Shown here: one piece after another, positions 54,277 to 64,000 of the stretch
Position numbering within the stretch: the first letter of the stretch is position 1
How the letters are laid out: the number at the start of each line of letters is the position of its first letter
NCBI GenBank assembly: GCA_033026295.1
Contig: CM065170.1
Span: 14,704,040 to 14,768,039 of the forward strand
Direction of reading: 5' to 3'
Source: Channa striata
Taxonomy: Eukaryota > Chordata > Actinopteri > Anabantiformes > Channidae
DNA: 64,000 nucleotides
Made by a program: the position numbers and the translations under genes
Notes under the pieces: model-generated
Seen by the model: only the letters and a program-made list of their open reading frames with translations
What the model was told of the DNA's origin: nothing
The model's database searches: none

Positions 54277-57200
54277 CTGGAAAAAGAACACAAGTTTATT
54301 GGCTCAGCATAGCTTTATTCTGCCAGAGCACTGCAAAATGTGGTTTGTGAAGGCTTTGTTTCTGCCTTTGCTCCAACAGCAATAAAACACTATGCTTGTT
54401 ACATGGTACTAAGCTGCTTGTGTTTAAAACCCCCTAATCTAACGTAGGCTATTAATGTCTTCTATTAATAGCTTACGCGTTAACGTGAGAACAATGTTAG
54501 AACAGGTTCTCTGAAGTTGTACAATAAACAAGGCATTTTACCATTACACTGCAATCTGAGTAAAATGATTTGCAGATATTGAGTGTGCCTTTGATAAATT
54601 ATTTGATGACTTCCAGGTGATCACAGCTTGGAAGGCTATCACGCAAGCCTGCTAAAAATAGTGACATAGGTAGGCTTTTCCAAGGCGCTGACAAGGAGCT
54701 TCCTTTAACAGTAATTTATTAAGCCACTAACAAACCTTCTTTGTCACCACATGGTGTACAGTGACACAACTAGGTATTGTTTTGTAGTAAAGACATATCT
54801 ATCTTTGTGTTTTACTATGCTGGTGACACCAAAGTGAAGACTGCAAGACGTCATGTAACATGAAAGGGAGTGTATGGTAAAGTGTGTTATAAAAAAGGTG
54901 CACATACCGTACATCATCTCCACAATACTGAGGTTGAAGAGGTCCTGGAGGACACGCAGGCACAGCTTCCCGTCACAAAGCAGCACTGGCCTCCGCTCAT
55001 CAATAAACACGTTTTCCGATAGCTGCTTCTGCATGTAAACCAAAAGTAATTCAAAAGTGGCCAGCAGAAATACATCAAAGACAATAGTCAGATGGTATTA
55101 TAATCTGTTAATCGATTTCTAAATTTGATAATGGATAAATGATGTGGCTTGTTGCCACAAAATGAAAATCGTTGTTTTCCAACTGCCGCTCATGACAAAA
55201 AGTCAAGTCAAGTTTATTTATAAAGCACTTTCAAAAAAAGCCAAGACTGACCAAAATGCTTAACAATCAAAATAAAACGTGATAAAAGTACAATTACAAT
55301 AAAATTACCAAACATATATTTTAAAAAGGGGAATCTCCTCCTGACTACCTAGAAATAATATGCAGGCACCATCTGTTACAAATAAAATGCAGTGAATTCA
55401 CTGTACCTGATATGTGACATTGACATAGGGGGGCTCACTGGCATTGGGATAGATACTCAGGGCCTTCTTGCCATTCTGTGTATAATCTCTGATTTCTGCC
55501 AGGCACTGCTGTACATCTGCAAAACGTGTGAAGAGCCTCTCCATGTTGTGGACAAGCTGCTGTAGCGCACGCTCCCTGCTAGGTCCAGGTGTCTTTTCAG
55601 GCATAGGCAGTGTTGGCTCTGTGTGAAGCTTGTCCATTGGCTCGAAGCGGGGAGAGCTGGCCCGGCTAGAGTCCCTGCTGGCCTGGCTGGCTGCTGCCAG
55701 ACTGGCCATGCGGTTGATATGGTTCATATCAAAATTCTCAACTGTGACGGAAGAGGCACTGGAGAGGGCTGATGCTCGGTCAGAGAAGTCCATCGAGCTG
55801 GTGACCGGGCTGGGCTCGCTGCTTTTTATCTCCTCCACCAGCCTGCGCCTGTTGCCTGGTGAACGAACAACTCCCCCTCCAGGCAACACCAACTCTTTTA
55901 TCCCAGCGCGCTCCCTGTCATCCTTAGATAGGTTCTCTGAGAACCTCCTAATCCCTGTGAAGAAATTAGAAGTGGACTCATGGTTGTGGGCAGACGTGGG
56001 TGGTGTGACAGGAGTCTCATTGGACATCAGCTCTTTGACTATTAGATAAAGAATGTATTTATCTGTGTTAGAAGATGGGAGGAAGGCAGGATCATTGGAC
56101 TTCTGCCTTCCCACCATCAACAGCAGCATCTTGTCATTGAGGAAGCAGACTCCTTTAGGCCTCTCATTTGTCTGCAGAGAAATCTGCTGAATGTTCGGCA
56201 TTGCAGAGGCTGTGATACAATACACAAGAACCATGTTGCAAGTGTTAGAGGCCACTGCAACTGTAGAGCCACGTGGATCAAAGGCAATAATGTCGGGAAC
56301 CAAAATCCCTGGGATGCTGACTTTGCGGGTGGTAGTTACTTTCCGTTCATAAGTGACCAGAATGAGGTGCGAGGAGTCCTGTCCAGATCCTGTCAATGTG
56401 TCTCGACGACGAAGGTGGATAAGAGGGCTGGGGTCAGAGCGGCGATGCTTCGCCAGGAGCTGGGTAAGATCCAGAGGGCCTGAGGTAGGGATGAAGGATC
56501 TTTCAGATTCAAATGATCGCCTTCTTGAATCCGGAAGGCTATCGTCATCTGACACAACAACATGTGAGCCTTGGTTTTGCTGGGACTCTGTCTCTGTTGG
56601 CACATCAAAAGCCATGCCAGCATTTAACCCACAGATTTTATCCAGAGGTAACTCGGTGGCCACAGCTACTTGAGTCTCTCCTGTGGCCTCAATGGCACAG
56701 ATGTAGCCTCCCACATCAAAGATGGGGCAGAAGGAGCAGGGCACCAGACTCTTCTGGATATCATTCCAGATGTAAGAATGAAGGGCACTGCCTATAGCTA
56801 CCACCAAACGTGTGCCATCCTTGGTCCAGCATGCACAGTGGATGAGTCCGCTACCTTTGATGTCTGCTTTGATTCTCCTGTTATCCACCCTGACAGAAAA
56901 CAGCACAGACGTGTCCCTCTTAGTCAGCACAGCGAGAATGTCTAGTTTAGGATGCCACACGCAGCCTTGGGAGAGCAAGGGGAAAGGCTCACTCATCTCA
57001 CAGGTCTGAGTGCAGAGCAGCTTGTTCTGCTCAAGTGTGCTCAGCTGCAGTTGCCACACGGTAACATGTTTCTTATGCTGAACAGCCAGCAAAGCAGGGG
57101 AATCAGAGCAGCACAGTGGGCCCCAGAAAAGCCCAAAAACATGCTCAAATTGTCCAATAACATTGGTGTCTCCAAACTTCACCTCACCACTGACATAGTA

Positions 57201-57317
57201 GAGAGCTGTCAGGCAGACCTGCTTTCCATCCGTCCAAGCTATGCCGTGCACAGGGTGGATGGCTTGGTGTAGATTGTTGAGGCCTGTCCTAAGCAGCTTT
57301 GCTTTTCCAAGATCCAT
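54083..57317 (-). CDS. wdcp: WDCP, WD-repeat and coiled-coil protein (complete)
   Basis: Homologue of human WDCP (C2orf44), a poorly understood protein reported as a partner of the HCK kinase and known from an ALK fusion. Three coding exons give 741 residues (human 721). The first exon has MDLGKAKLLRTGLNNLHQAI, HGIAWTDGKQVCLTALYY, VQHKKHVTVWQLQL, GCVWHPKLDILAVLTKRD and VASNTCNMVLVYC, with the WD-like repeats in about residues 20-400. It ends in a Ser-rich stretch and a predicted coiled coil (about 577-615). The ATG context is good (A at -3, G at +4). It is convergent with MFSD2B and divergent from FKBP1B, as in mammals. Confidence 0.95.
54908..55028 (-). CDS. wdcp: WDCP coding exon 2
   Basis: Encodes KQLSENVFIDERRPVLLCDG and KLCLRVLQDLFNLSIVEMMY, matching the VLLCDGKLRL...SLIEM segment of the human protein. 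Acceptor ACATGCAG; donor TACG then GTATGT. Confidence 0.95.
55201..55275. mobile_element. Teleost interspersed repeat fragment
   Basis: AGTCAAGTTTATTTATAAAG, CACTTTCAAAAAAAGCC and TGACCAAAATGCTTAACAAT follow a motif series seen very often in fish introns (TTTAT.TATAAAGCAC...GACCAAA.TGCTT.ACA). It lies in WDCP intron 1. I do not assign a family. Confidence 0.6.
55407..57317 (-). CDS. wdcp: WDCP coding exon 1 (637 codons)
   Basis: One long uninterrupted exon holding the WD-like region, the Ser-rich segment and the coiled coil. It ends EPPYVNVTYQ then GTACAG, phase 0. The 5' edge is an acceptor (CTGCCAG) one base before the ATG. Confidence 0.97.
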
Positions 57318-57318
57318 C

Positions 57319-58095
57319 CTGGCAGGTATGAAAAAGTTTCTTCAAAAGAAAAACAACAATCAGACACTTGACATTGATCACAGAGACCAGTATTTGATGT
57401 GAACTAGTCCAGTACAAGGGAAACTATTGCTACCTATGCAGGTTAAGAATAGCAAAAGCTTCTCTTGAGTCTCCTGCCAAGTACATGCCTTAATCCCCTC
57501 TGCCTGAGCTGAGGCAGCGGTGACGAACACTTAGTTAGCTGCTTATGCCCGAATGACCTCAAGCACATAGGTGCCGTTAAAGCCTCAGAGTATTAACAAT
57601 GCTATGTGTTGAATGGCAGTGTCTCATCACAGCATTAGGCAATACTGACACTCACTCACATCTAGTCAAAGTGCGATGATCATATTTGGGAAATAAAGGC
57701 GTCTTATTGTTCAAATTAGGTCTGTCCCCACATCAAATGTGAGATGTCAAAGTGATGTGCTCGTTGGGTCAATTTCATTCACGCATGAAAATTTTAACAT
57801 AGGAGCAATTTAACCAGGAGATGTAGAGAGATTACAGAAAATAACGAATACAAATGTATTAGTAATTATTTTTTTTAATCTGTCACATCCTTTTCATGTT
57901 ATTTTGTGCCTTGCTGCTGTCTGTCACGTCCATTCTATACATTAAAGAGTTTATTAGTTTTAAGATGAAAGTGAAAAAACCCAAACAGAGACGAAGCTAA
58001 GCTAACCTGTTTACATTTCATGACCGAAGTCGCAGCCAGATAACCAATAATTAACGTTCAAATCATCGCAAATATGCAATATGTGGTGCACATAC
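57319..58095. other. WDCP 5' UTR intron
   Basis: Lies between the acceptor at the start of WDCP coding exon 1 and a donor-like GTATGT at 58,095 (minus strand). No coding sequence or repeat recognised. Confidence 0.5.
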
Positions 58096-58200
58096 CTTAA
58101 AAAACAAGAAGGTTATCATGTGGAAGCCGTATAAAAGTCTGAAAAGAGTCTCAGGACTGTAAACGCACGTTTAGTCGGTTAAAATCGTGGTACCAATGTG
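58096..58200 (-). other. wdcp: Probable WDCP noncoding exon 1
   Basis: Minus-strand sequence ending TTTTTTAAG then GTATGTGC, a plausible donor. The 5' end is a guess based on the adjacent promoter-like motifs at 58,210-58,280. Confidence 0.45.
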
Positions 58201-58720
58201 CCTCCGATGATCATTTTTCGGTTGACCCGGAAGAAAAACTAATTGCCGGCAATGCCGCATTGCATCATGGGATTTGTGGTTTAATTACAATGATAATGTT
58301 TTACCACATGTGCCCACACGACGTCGCTGCAAATGTGTTAATATTCCAATATTGGAAGATTTAATAGAACAAAAACAAAGTAATATTTACTACGGTGCAG
58401 AATAGAACTAACGGAAGAATAAGAGGCTTCTCAGGATGAGACGCCGTCACGTATTCGCATGAATCACCGATCGTCTGCAGTGCGGCGCAAGTTTGTGACG
58501 AGGCTGAAGACGACGTGCGTGCTGGAGTCGAACATCTCGACGCCGTGTCGTCGCGCAGCAGAAAACATCTTGTCCGTGTCTCGGGTGGCTGCAGTGGTCG
58601 GCGAATGCATGGTTTCCACCGATCTAACCCGACTTGTAGCCGCCAAACACCCAACGCTGGTTGACGAAGCCGCATTTTAGGCTTTATGTGTCAGAGCTGA
58701 TCGGTCGAGCAGCACCAACC
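58201..58720. promoter_or_regulatory. WDCP-FKBP1B bidirectional promoter region
   Basis: The two genes start on opposite strands here. It contains an ETS-like ACCCGGAAG (58,225-58,233), a ZNF143-like motif (58,252-58,280) and a CpG-rich block from about 58,440 that runs into FKBP1B exon 1. No TATA box seen. Confidence 0.65.
58252..58280 (-). promoter_or_regulatory. ZNF143/THAP11-like promoter motif
   Basis: Minus-strand ACCACAAATCCCATGATGCA continues into ATGCGGCAT, following the ACTACAANTCCCANNATGC consensus. It lies just upstream of the predicted WDCP start. Confidence 0.6.
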
Positions 58721-58757
58721 ATGGGCGTGGAAGTCGAGACAATATCACCCGGCGATG
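58721..58757 (+). CDS. fkbp1b: FKBP1B coding exon 1
   Basis: Encodes MGVEVETISPGD plus one base. Donor GATG then GTAAGT. An in-frame open stretch continues upstream to 58,661 but has no ATG. Confidence 0.95.
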
Positions 58758-61700
58758 GTAAGTTGGTTTATCCGCTCGAGTGTGTTTTGATGCGGGGGTG
58801 GCGGCGGCGGCGGCGGCGGTGGGGCTTGGTAGTTCCCCGGAATCTCGTCGGAGTCTTTGTTAAATATGAACCTAAGTGACATGAAATATCCCGATCACTG
58901 ATGTTGATGCAGAGGCTGGTGTTGATATGAATAGGACTGTGGGAAGCCCACATATTCATTTATCTTTTATTCATCACCGCTGAAGTCTGTGCAGCATCTT
59001 TCTGGAATTATCCATTCCACAAATATGTGTTCAATCTGCAAAGCTTACTTCATAAAGTGAAAGTTGACAAAAAATATCTGAGATTGGGACACAAGGCAAA
59101 CGTGCGATCAGGTGGACACACAAACCCCTTCACAGGCTCAATGTCATTCCTCGCAGTGCAGTGAGATTGTTACGTGCTGCGTTTGAGAGGCTTGTACTTC
59201 GAGTGAAACTTTATCCTGGAGCCTGATTTTTCCAAAGTAAGGAGCTAACAGATGTCAGCATGTGTGCTGGTATAAGAGGGACCAGCGTTCCTGCCAGAAA
59301 CGCCTCAGTAGACGAAACCCAGTCATTGTTAATCTGGCTGTTCACCCCACGAGCCTCTCACATGCACAAACACACAATAACACTTGTTGTCTCTTTCAAC
59401 AGGAAGAACATTTCCCAAGAAGGGCCAGACGTGCGTCGTTCATTACATAGGTAACGGGCTCGTTCCTTGCTTTTGGAAACCATGCATCCAGAGACAGGAA
59501 TCTTTCCCCCTCCTTGTTGAGACAGGAAATGTAATCCTCTCTCTCTCTGTGTGTGTGTGTGTGTGTTTTGACAATACCTGCAGTATGACATGGCTCAGTT
59601 TGCAGCCCAAATCCTCTCACATTCTGTGAGACATGTATGCACCTGTGCATTGCTACAACTTAAATAGGGTGGAGCTGTCGCCACAGCCGGAAAATATGAA
59701 TGAGGTTTTAATTTAAAGGAGCATTGTAGTGTTTTCTGGTGGCACACAAACACGGACACACAGATAAACATGCTTTCTTTTTCCTGTTTGTCCCTTTTCA
59801 GGTTGCCCCATATGGAGGCGGGGCAGTAAGACACTTGGGAAATAGATTCTGGTTATTCTGTGCCCCAGGGTTGGCAGTCCAGACAACTAGGTCAGACAGA
59901 AAGTAAACAAAACCTAGTTCACATGTCATCCCTCTGTCTGTGTATCGAAGGGTTATTACACGGTTATAAAAGTCACTGCACGCTCGGTGGCATTGTGTCT
60001 GCAGTAAACATGTTTGAGTGTTGAGCACTGTACTGTGTACACGTGCGTTAGTTGTCCCTGATTTCATCACTGTCATTCATACTGGCTACACATGAGTGTC
60101 TGTGAGTATATTGATTTCTTCTTGTCGCACACTTGCTTGAAATATTTAGATTGTGTAAACATCACGGCTCTGTGTAACTAATGTGTGTGGTGTTGTAGTC
60201 ACAAAAGACACAAGCCCAACACACGAACACAAATGTTGTGACGCTCAGCTCAGCTAAAGTCAGGGATAAAGTCGTCACAGTTTGATCCCTGCAGAGATCA
60301 GCTCCTGCAGTAATGAATTATGCTATAATTGGAAATGATACCTCTCACTACGTGAAGCTGCTCTATTGAGCGCTCCACATGAGTCATGCATAGAGAGGGT
60401 TTGGTCACCAGTTGCGCTTTGCCTGGAGGTTCTGGTTTCGTCTATGTGCCAGTATTTAGTTAGTAAAATAGAAAAAGCACATAATGAGTTTTACTTTCCA
60501 TTAGCACTTCATCCCCACTTGGGGATTGTACATACTGACGACTCTCTGTCTTTGTTTCCTGTTCTCCGATTACATCATTACCTGTTGTTTCTGTACTTGC
60601 AAGTTCTCTGACTACAGTGTCCTGTCTACACGATCTCCTAACACCAGGATGTGCTAGGACCTGGCACTGACCTCCGTGGGGAACTGTACTGAGAACAAAG
60701 CAGACAGAGTGATCTTGAGCTTGTCTGACTCATATTGTCTGACTTTACCCGTAAGCTCCTGGTATTTTAGCAGCAGTGGCATGTAAAATACGGAGTTGAG
60801 CCAAAGCAGGGACCTTGCCCATGGAACACAAAAACAGCTATAAATATGGTATTGTTTCAGGTGGGGAAAATACATTAAGAGTGAATAGACAATGACAAAA
60901 GTACTGTTATCTAAGCGCAGAACAAATGCCAAGGGATTAGCAGAGGATTTGTTTTACATTAAAAAATATATTTGCAACAGTATGTGGCTCTGTTAAATTA
61001 ATGTAAACAAACACTTTATCATTTTACTTTTAATTGCTTACATTCTTGTTGTGTTGTGTCTTAGTTTATTCTCTTACATTCCTGGAAGTAGATTGAGAAG
61101 GATTTATGCTCTTCCATGAACTGTTATTGTCAGGCAGTCTGTAAGGAGAGTAATTAACCCACCTTTGTTTTATTTAAGCTCAAAGACAAGATTAGATGAG
61201 GATCTGATAAGCTGTAGATTTGGCCTGTTCAAGTCATCTGGCTGGCTGGGCCACAGACTGCACTCTCCACTTCACCCTACACTGGTTCATTTTCCAGATA
61301 GCAAAGATAAACAGTAAGCAGAGTAAGAGCAAGGAGAAAGATATTTCCCAGTACATAATTAGATTTGAAAGCACTCTGTTCCAGCATTTAATATGAGAGA
61401 GCATAACTCACACAGAAAGTCTCTGATACTGTCTCTCTCACACTTTTATATCTCGTTGATCCTCACTTTCACCTCGGGGTTTTTAAAAATGCAGATACAC
61501 ACATGCCGGCGCACAGAGACAAGCTGATATGTGCGTGACCCTCCTCTGACTCTGACTGAGAGCTGTGGTTGTACCCAAATTAGCAGAGTGCTCGTTGCCA
61601 CAAGGGTACCGAGGGCTCTGGCGTCATGAAAGTGGCAGAACAAAATAATTAGAAAAGCTGCTTACTCTCACACACATTCGGGTTTCATTCATGTGAAAAT

Positions 61701-64000
61701 CTGCTTATAGAGCAGATCCTTTAACAACACCTCAGCATCTCAGAGCCAGACAAGCAGGCTGGTTTGGCTCAGGTTGGCTTGAGATGTATTTTTATCTAAT
61801 TCAATCATACATTTTTTGCTATGTGCTGTCACTTATGTGAACACAGAACTGCCTAGTCCATCACAAATATATGTGTGAGTGCCCCAAATCCCAGGGTCAG
61901 ATGACAGATTTGAAGAGAGCTCAGGGGTTTCTCAGTGTGGCAGGCGTCCACTGGAGTTAGAAAATGGAAGTAGATATATCAGTCAAAATAAAGAAAACCA
62001 CAGCAGGCTCTTAAGATTTGGGAGCGGCAGATTATTGGATATGATGTCATGCCTAAATGTAGACGTCATTCCTTACCATGTTTGAGCTCCAGACTTGCGC
62101 CACGAAACGTGCTGAGGTGGAAACCCAATGGCTCTTGGTGAGGGACACAGAAATAGATAGAGTGAAACATGGGATTGTATGTCAGGAGACCCTAAACTCA
62201 CATCCCACTGGAAATTGTTTTGTTTAAATGCCATGGGAAGTTTTCAATCCAAAGATTTGTGAGTAAAAGAAGTCTAAAATTAGCTTCTATATTTGAAAAA
62301 AAATCAGCTTCAGCATTTGCTAAATCGTGGCAATCAATACACCATTGAGTAGAGTTTCATGGCCTGTAGTCTGGAAGAGCAGGTAGGATATCTTCTTGCA
62401 GTGCCTGAATAAAATATGGGACATGAATATGAGTAGAAAAATAACTATAATTTGAATCATTCAATAATCTGTCCAGTGAAGAACCAGCACACCCCCAGTC
62501 ATGTTCAGCATTTACCCGTGTGGCATCCATAATGTAATAGAGAAGCTTTTAAGCCACTGCTGAGGATCTTTTTTAGTCTTGTCGTTGAATTTGTGTTTTT
62601 TTGTCATTGCTGAATATACACTTATTCACTCTATGGCTTGTGGTCTATTTATTAATGAAGCACGAGCAGTTTTTTTTAGTTTTATTGAGACGTGTGCTTG
62701 CAGCTGTGAAACGCGGAAACACAAATAAGCCTGCCGTAGACAGATAGCTCGACACATATCTCATTTCATCCACACTTGGACCAAGGGGGTTGTTGTGCTG
62801 GCAGCCATCCTAGACGGGGGCGAGACAGGATGCAGTAAGCTGAGTAAAAATAACCCCACCCCTGTGTGCTACTTTTTTTTTTGCAGATGTAGTCAGAGCA
62901 TTAGCAAGTGAAAGCCCCTCATGGGGAGAGATAGCCTGGGTGCCAGGAAGGAACGGGTCCTGCTTTATTTTTTGCAGAGGCTCCACCCATGCATAGCTGT
63001 GCAAAGAGTGATAACAGAGCACTGATACTAGTGGGGTTTTGGAGGTAGTTTGGGATGTATTTGCTTTCCTGTGAGATAAAGTTTTACACCCAGGAGTGAA
63101 GAAATCTGCTCAGTTGTCTGTATCTATGTCTAGCAAACACAAAGCAGTGTAAAGTAATGCATTACGGTGTACGACGTATGTTTCAAACCATCAAATATGT
63201 AATCGGTGAAAAAGTGGAGTCTATATTGCTCCTCAGGATGGTACTTCTTTGTATTTTCACACTAAACCAGAAGCCGGCGGTTGTTTTTCTTAAACTGGTT
63301 TTAGCCAGTTGCCAGTGCGTACCACAGTCCCTTGTGCCGTTAACCCCTCTACGGGCCTGCACTGGCTCCTCCAGTACGCTTAGGAGTTGTTAGATGCATC
63401 TTACACGTAACAGCAAGTCGTATGTGTGTAGGTGCACAAGAATGCCCCCTGTTGAAAGTGTCTGTTGAGCAGCCTCTCAGCGAACACCCGAGCAAACTGA
63501 TAGGACTCATTAGTGCAATACCTTCCCCTCACTGGCTTGCCACCAGCAAACACTGCCAGTTAGTGTTTTCTTGCACGTTGCAGGCAGTACTGGCAGTAAG
63601 TGAAACCACCTTTCTGCGTCTGTGCTACTCGAATGCCCGGTAGCAGGTGGTATTCGCCTTGGTGGGTGCACTTGATGACTCTGTGGCTGGACTGGACCCA
63701 GCCCAATCATATCTGGGCTACTGTGATTCTTGGAAATGATGGACCTACTAATTTTAGGGGGAAATGAAAGAGGAGAATGAGTACAGTACTAACATTCACA
63801 TGACTAGATGAGCAAGGTACCACTGCTAAATGTCAGTTAACACACAACCTAATGCGAAGCATTCACACTTGTTGAATTACTGCAGAGAACAAATAAATTC
63901 TAAGGAAAACCTTCAAAATGAAAGGGACAAAAACTTTACTTGCAAAATCCTCCACAATGAGATAATAAAACTCAATTCATGCATTAATTTGTAGTGACAT
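58721..64000 (+). CDS. fkbp1b: FKBP1B (FKBP12.6), peptidyl-prolyl isomerase (5' part only)
   Basis: Small cytosolic immunophilin that binds FK506 and stabilises ryanodine-receptor calcium channels. Two coding exons (58,721-58,757 and 59,403-59,450) give MGVEVETISPGDG then RTFPKKGQTCVVHYIG. That is about 29 of 108 residues and nearly identical to human FKBP1B. FPKKGQ favours FKBP1B over FKBP1A (FPKRGQ), and the neighbouring genes agree. Residue 28 is Ile where mammals have Thr. The ATG sits in a perfect ACCATGG context. No exon for the FDSSRDR and catalytic-core segment was found up to 64,000, so the rest lies beyond the right edge. Confidence 0.93.
58802..58819. repeat. (CGG)6 repeat in FKBP1B intron 1
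   Basis: Six perfect CGG units 45 bases after the exon 1 donor, inside the CpG-rich promoter block. Confidence 0.95.
59403..59450 (+). CDS. fkbp1b: FKBP1B coding exon 2
   Basis: Encodes GRTFPKKGQTCVVHYI plus one base. Acceptor TTTCAACAG; donor ATAG then GTAACG. Includes His26-Tyr27, the first residues of the ligand pocket. Confidence 0.94.
   Translation, partial: EEHFPRRARRASFIT
59537..59567. repeat. (CT)n-(GT)n compound microsatellite
   Basis: CT units are followed by about nine GT units, roughly 90 bases into FKBP1B intron 2. Confidence 0.93.
59568..64000. other. FKBP1B intron 2 (at least 4.4 kb)
   Basis: No further FKBP1B exon, other gene or clear mobile element recognised. Short ORFs on both strands lack homology. 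A repeat-poor, GC-moderate stretch lies at about 63,230-63,720. Confidence 0.55.

Noticed and set aside
55630..57272. Several plus-strand ORFs antisense to WDCP coding exon 1
   Set aside because: They are shadows of the long WDCP exon on the other strand.
58361..58675. 104-codon minus-strand ORF in the WDCP-FKBP1B promoter
   Set aside because: It runs through CpG-rich promoter DNA, matches no protein, and lies upstream of WDCP without a splice link to its coding frame.
1..64000. tRNA, rRNA, miRNA clusters, CRISPR arrays, phage or integrative elements
   Set aside because: I looked for clover-leaf boxes, repeat-spacer arrays and prokaryotic gene structure. The only B-box-like sequence belongs to the SINE at 18,413.

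Overview
This window is nuclear DNA from a vertebrate, very probably a teleost fish. The genes are split by canonical GT-AG introns, the promoters are CpG-rich, the introns carry (CA)n, (GA)n and (AAT)n microsatellites, and the interspersed repeats look like fish SINEs, LINEs and small DNA elements. No prokaryotic genes, operons, phage or CRISPR arrays were seen.

Five protein genes were rebuilt exon by exon. Their order and strand are ATAD2B (-), UBXN2A (+), MFSD2B (+), WDCP (-), FKBP1B (+). This is the same order and orientation as the human 2p23.3 block. Layout: 1-28,558 holds ATAD2B, with 23 firm coding exons plus one tentative exon; its C-terminal exons lie left of the window. 28.6-30.1 kb is a head-to-head intergenic promoter region with a long (CT)n tract. 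30,145-33,286 holds complete UBXN2A (6 coding exons, 249 codons). 33.3-36.6 kb is intergenic. 36.6-53.1 kb holds MFSD2B (a probable noncoding first exon, then 14 coding exons, 527 codons). 53.4-57.3 kb holds WDCP on the opposite strand (3 coding exons, 741 codons), ending tail to tail with MFSD2B. 58.2-58.7 kb is the shared WDCP/FKBP1B promoter region. From 58,721 the first two coding exons of FKBP1B are visible, and the rest of that gene lies beyond 64,000.

The genes do not form one pathway. ATAD2B is a nuclear AAA+/bromodomain chromatin factor. UBXN2A is a SEP/UBX adaptor of the p97 unfoldase. MFSD2B is a membrane sphingosine-1-phosphate exporter of blood cells. WDCP is a poorly characterised WD-repeat/coiled-coil protein. 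FKBP1B is a small prolyl isomerase that binds ryanodine receptors. What links them is ancient conserved synteny and paired promoters or 3' ends.

I found no convincing new biological system. The points most worth checking are the tentative divergent ATAD2B exon, an 82-codon in-frame N-terminal extension of MFSD2B, a 73-codon ORF just upstream of FKBP1B, a CTCF-like site between the convergent genes, a ZNF143-like site in the WDCP promoter, and a perfect 16-bp hairpin downstream of UBXN2A. All coordinates come from reading the sequence by hand; exon edges were set by splice consensus, reading-frame continuity and similarity to families I know.
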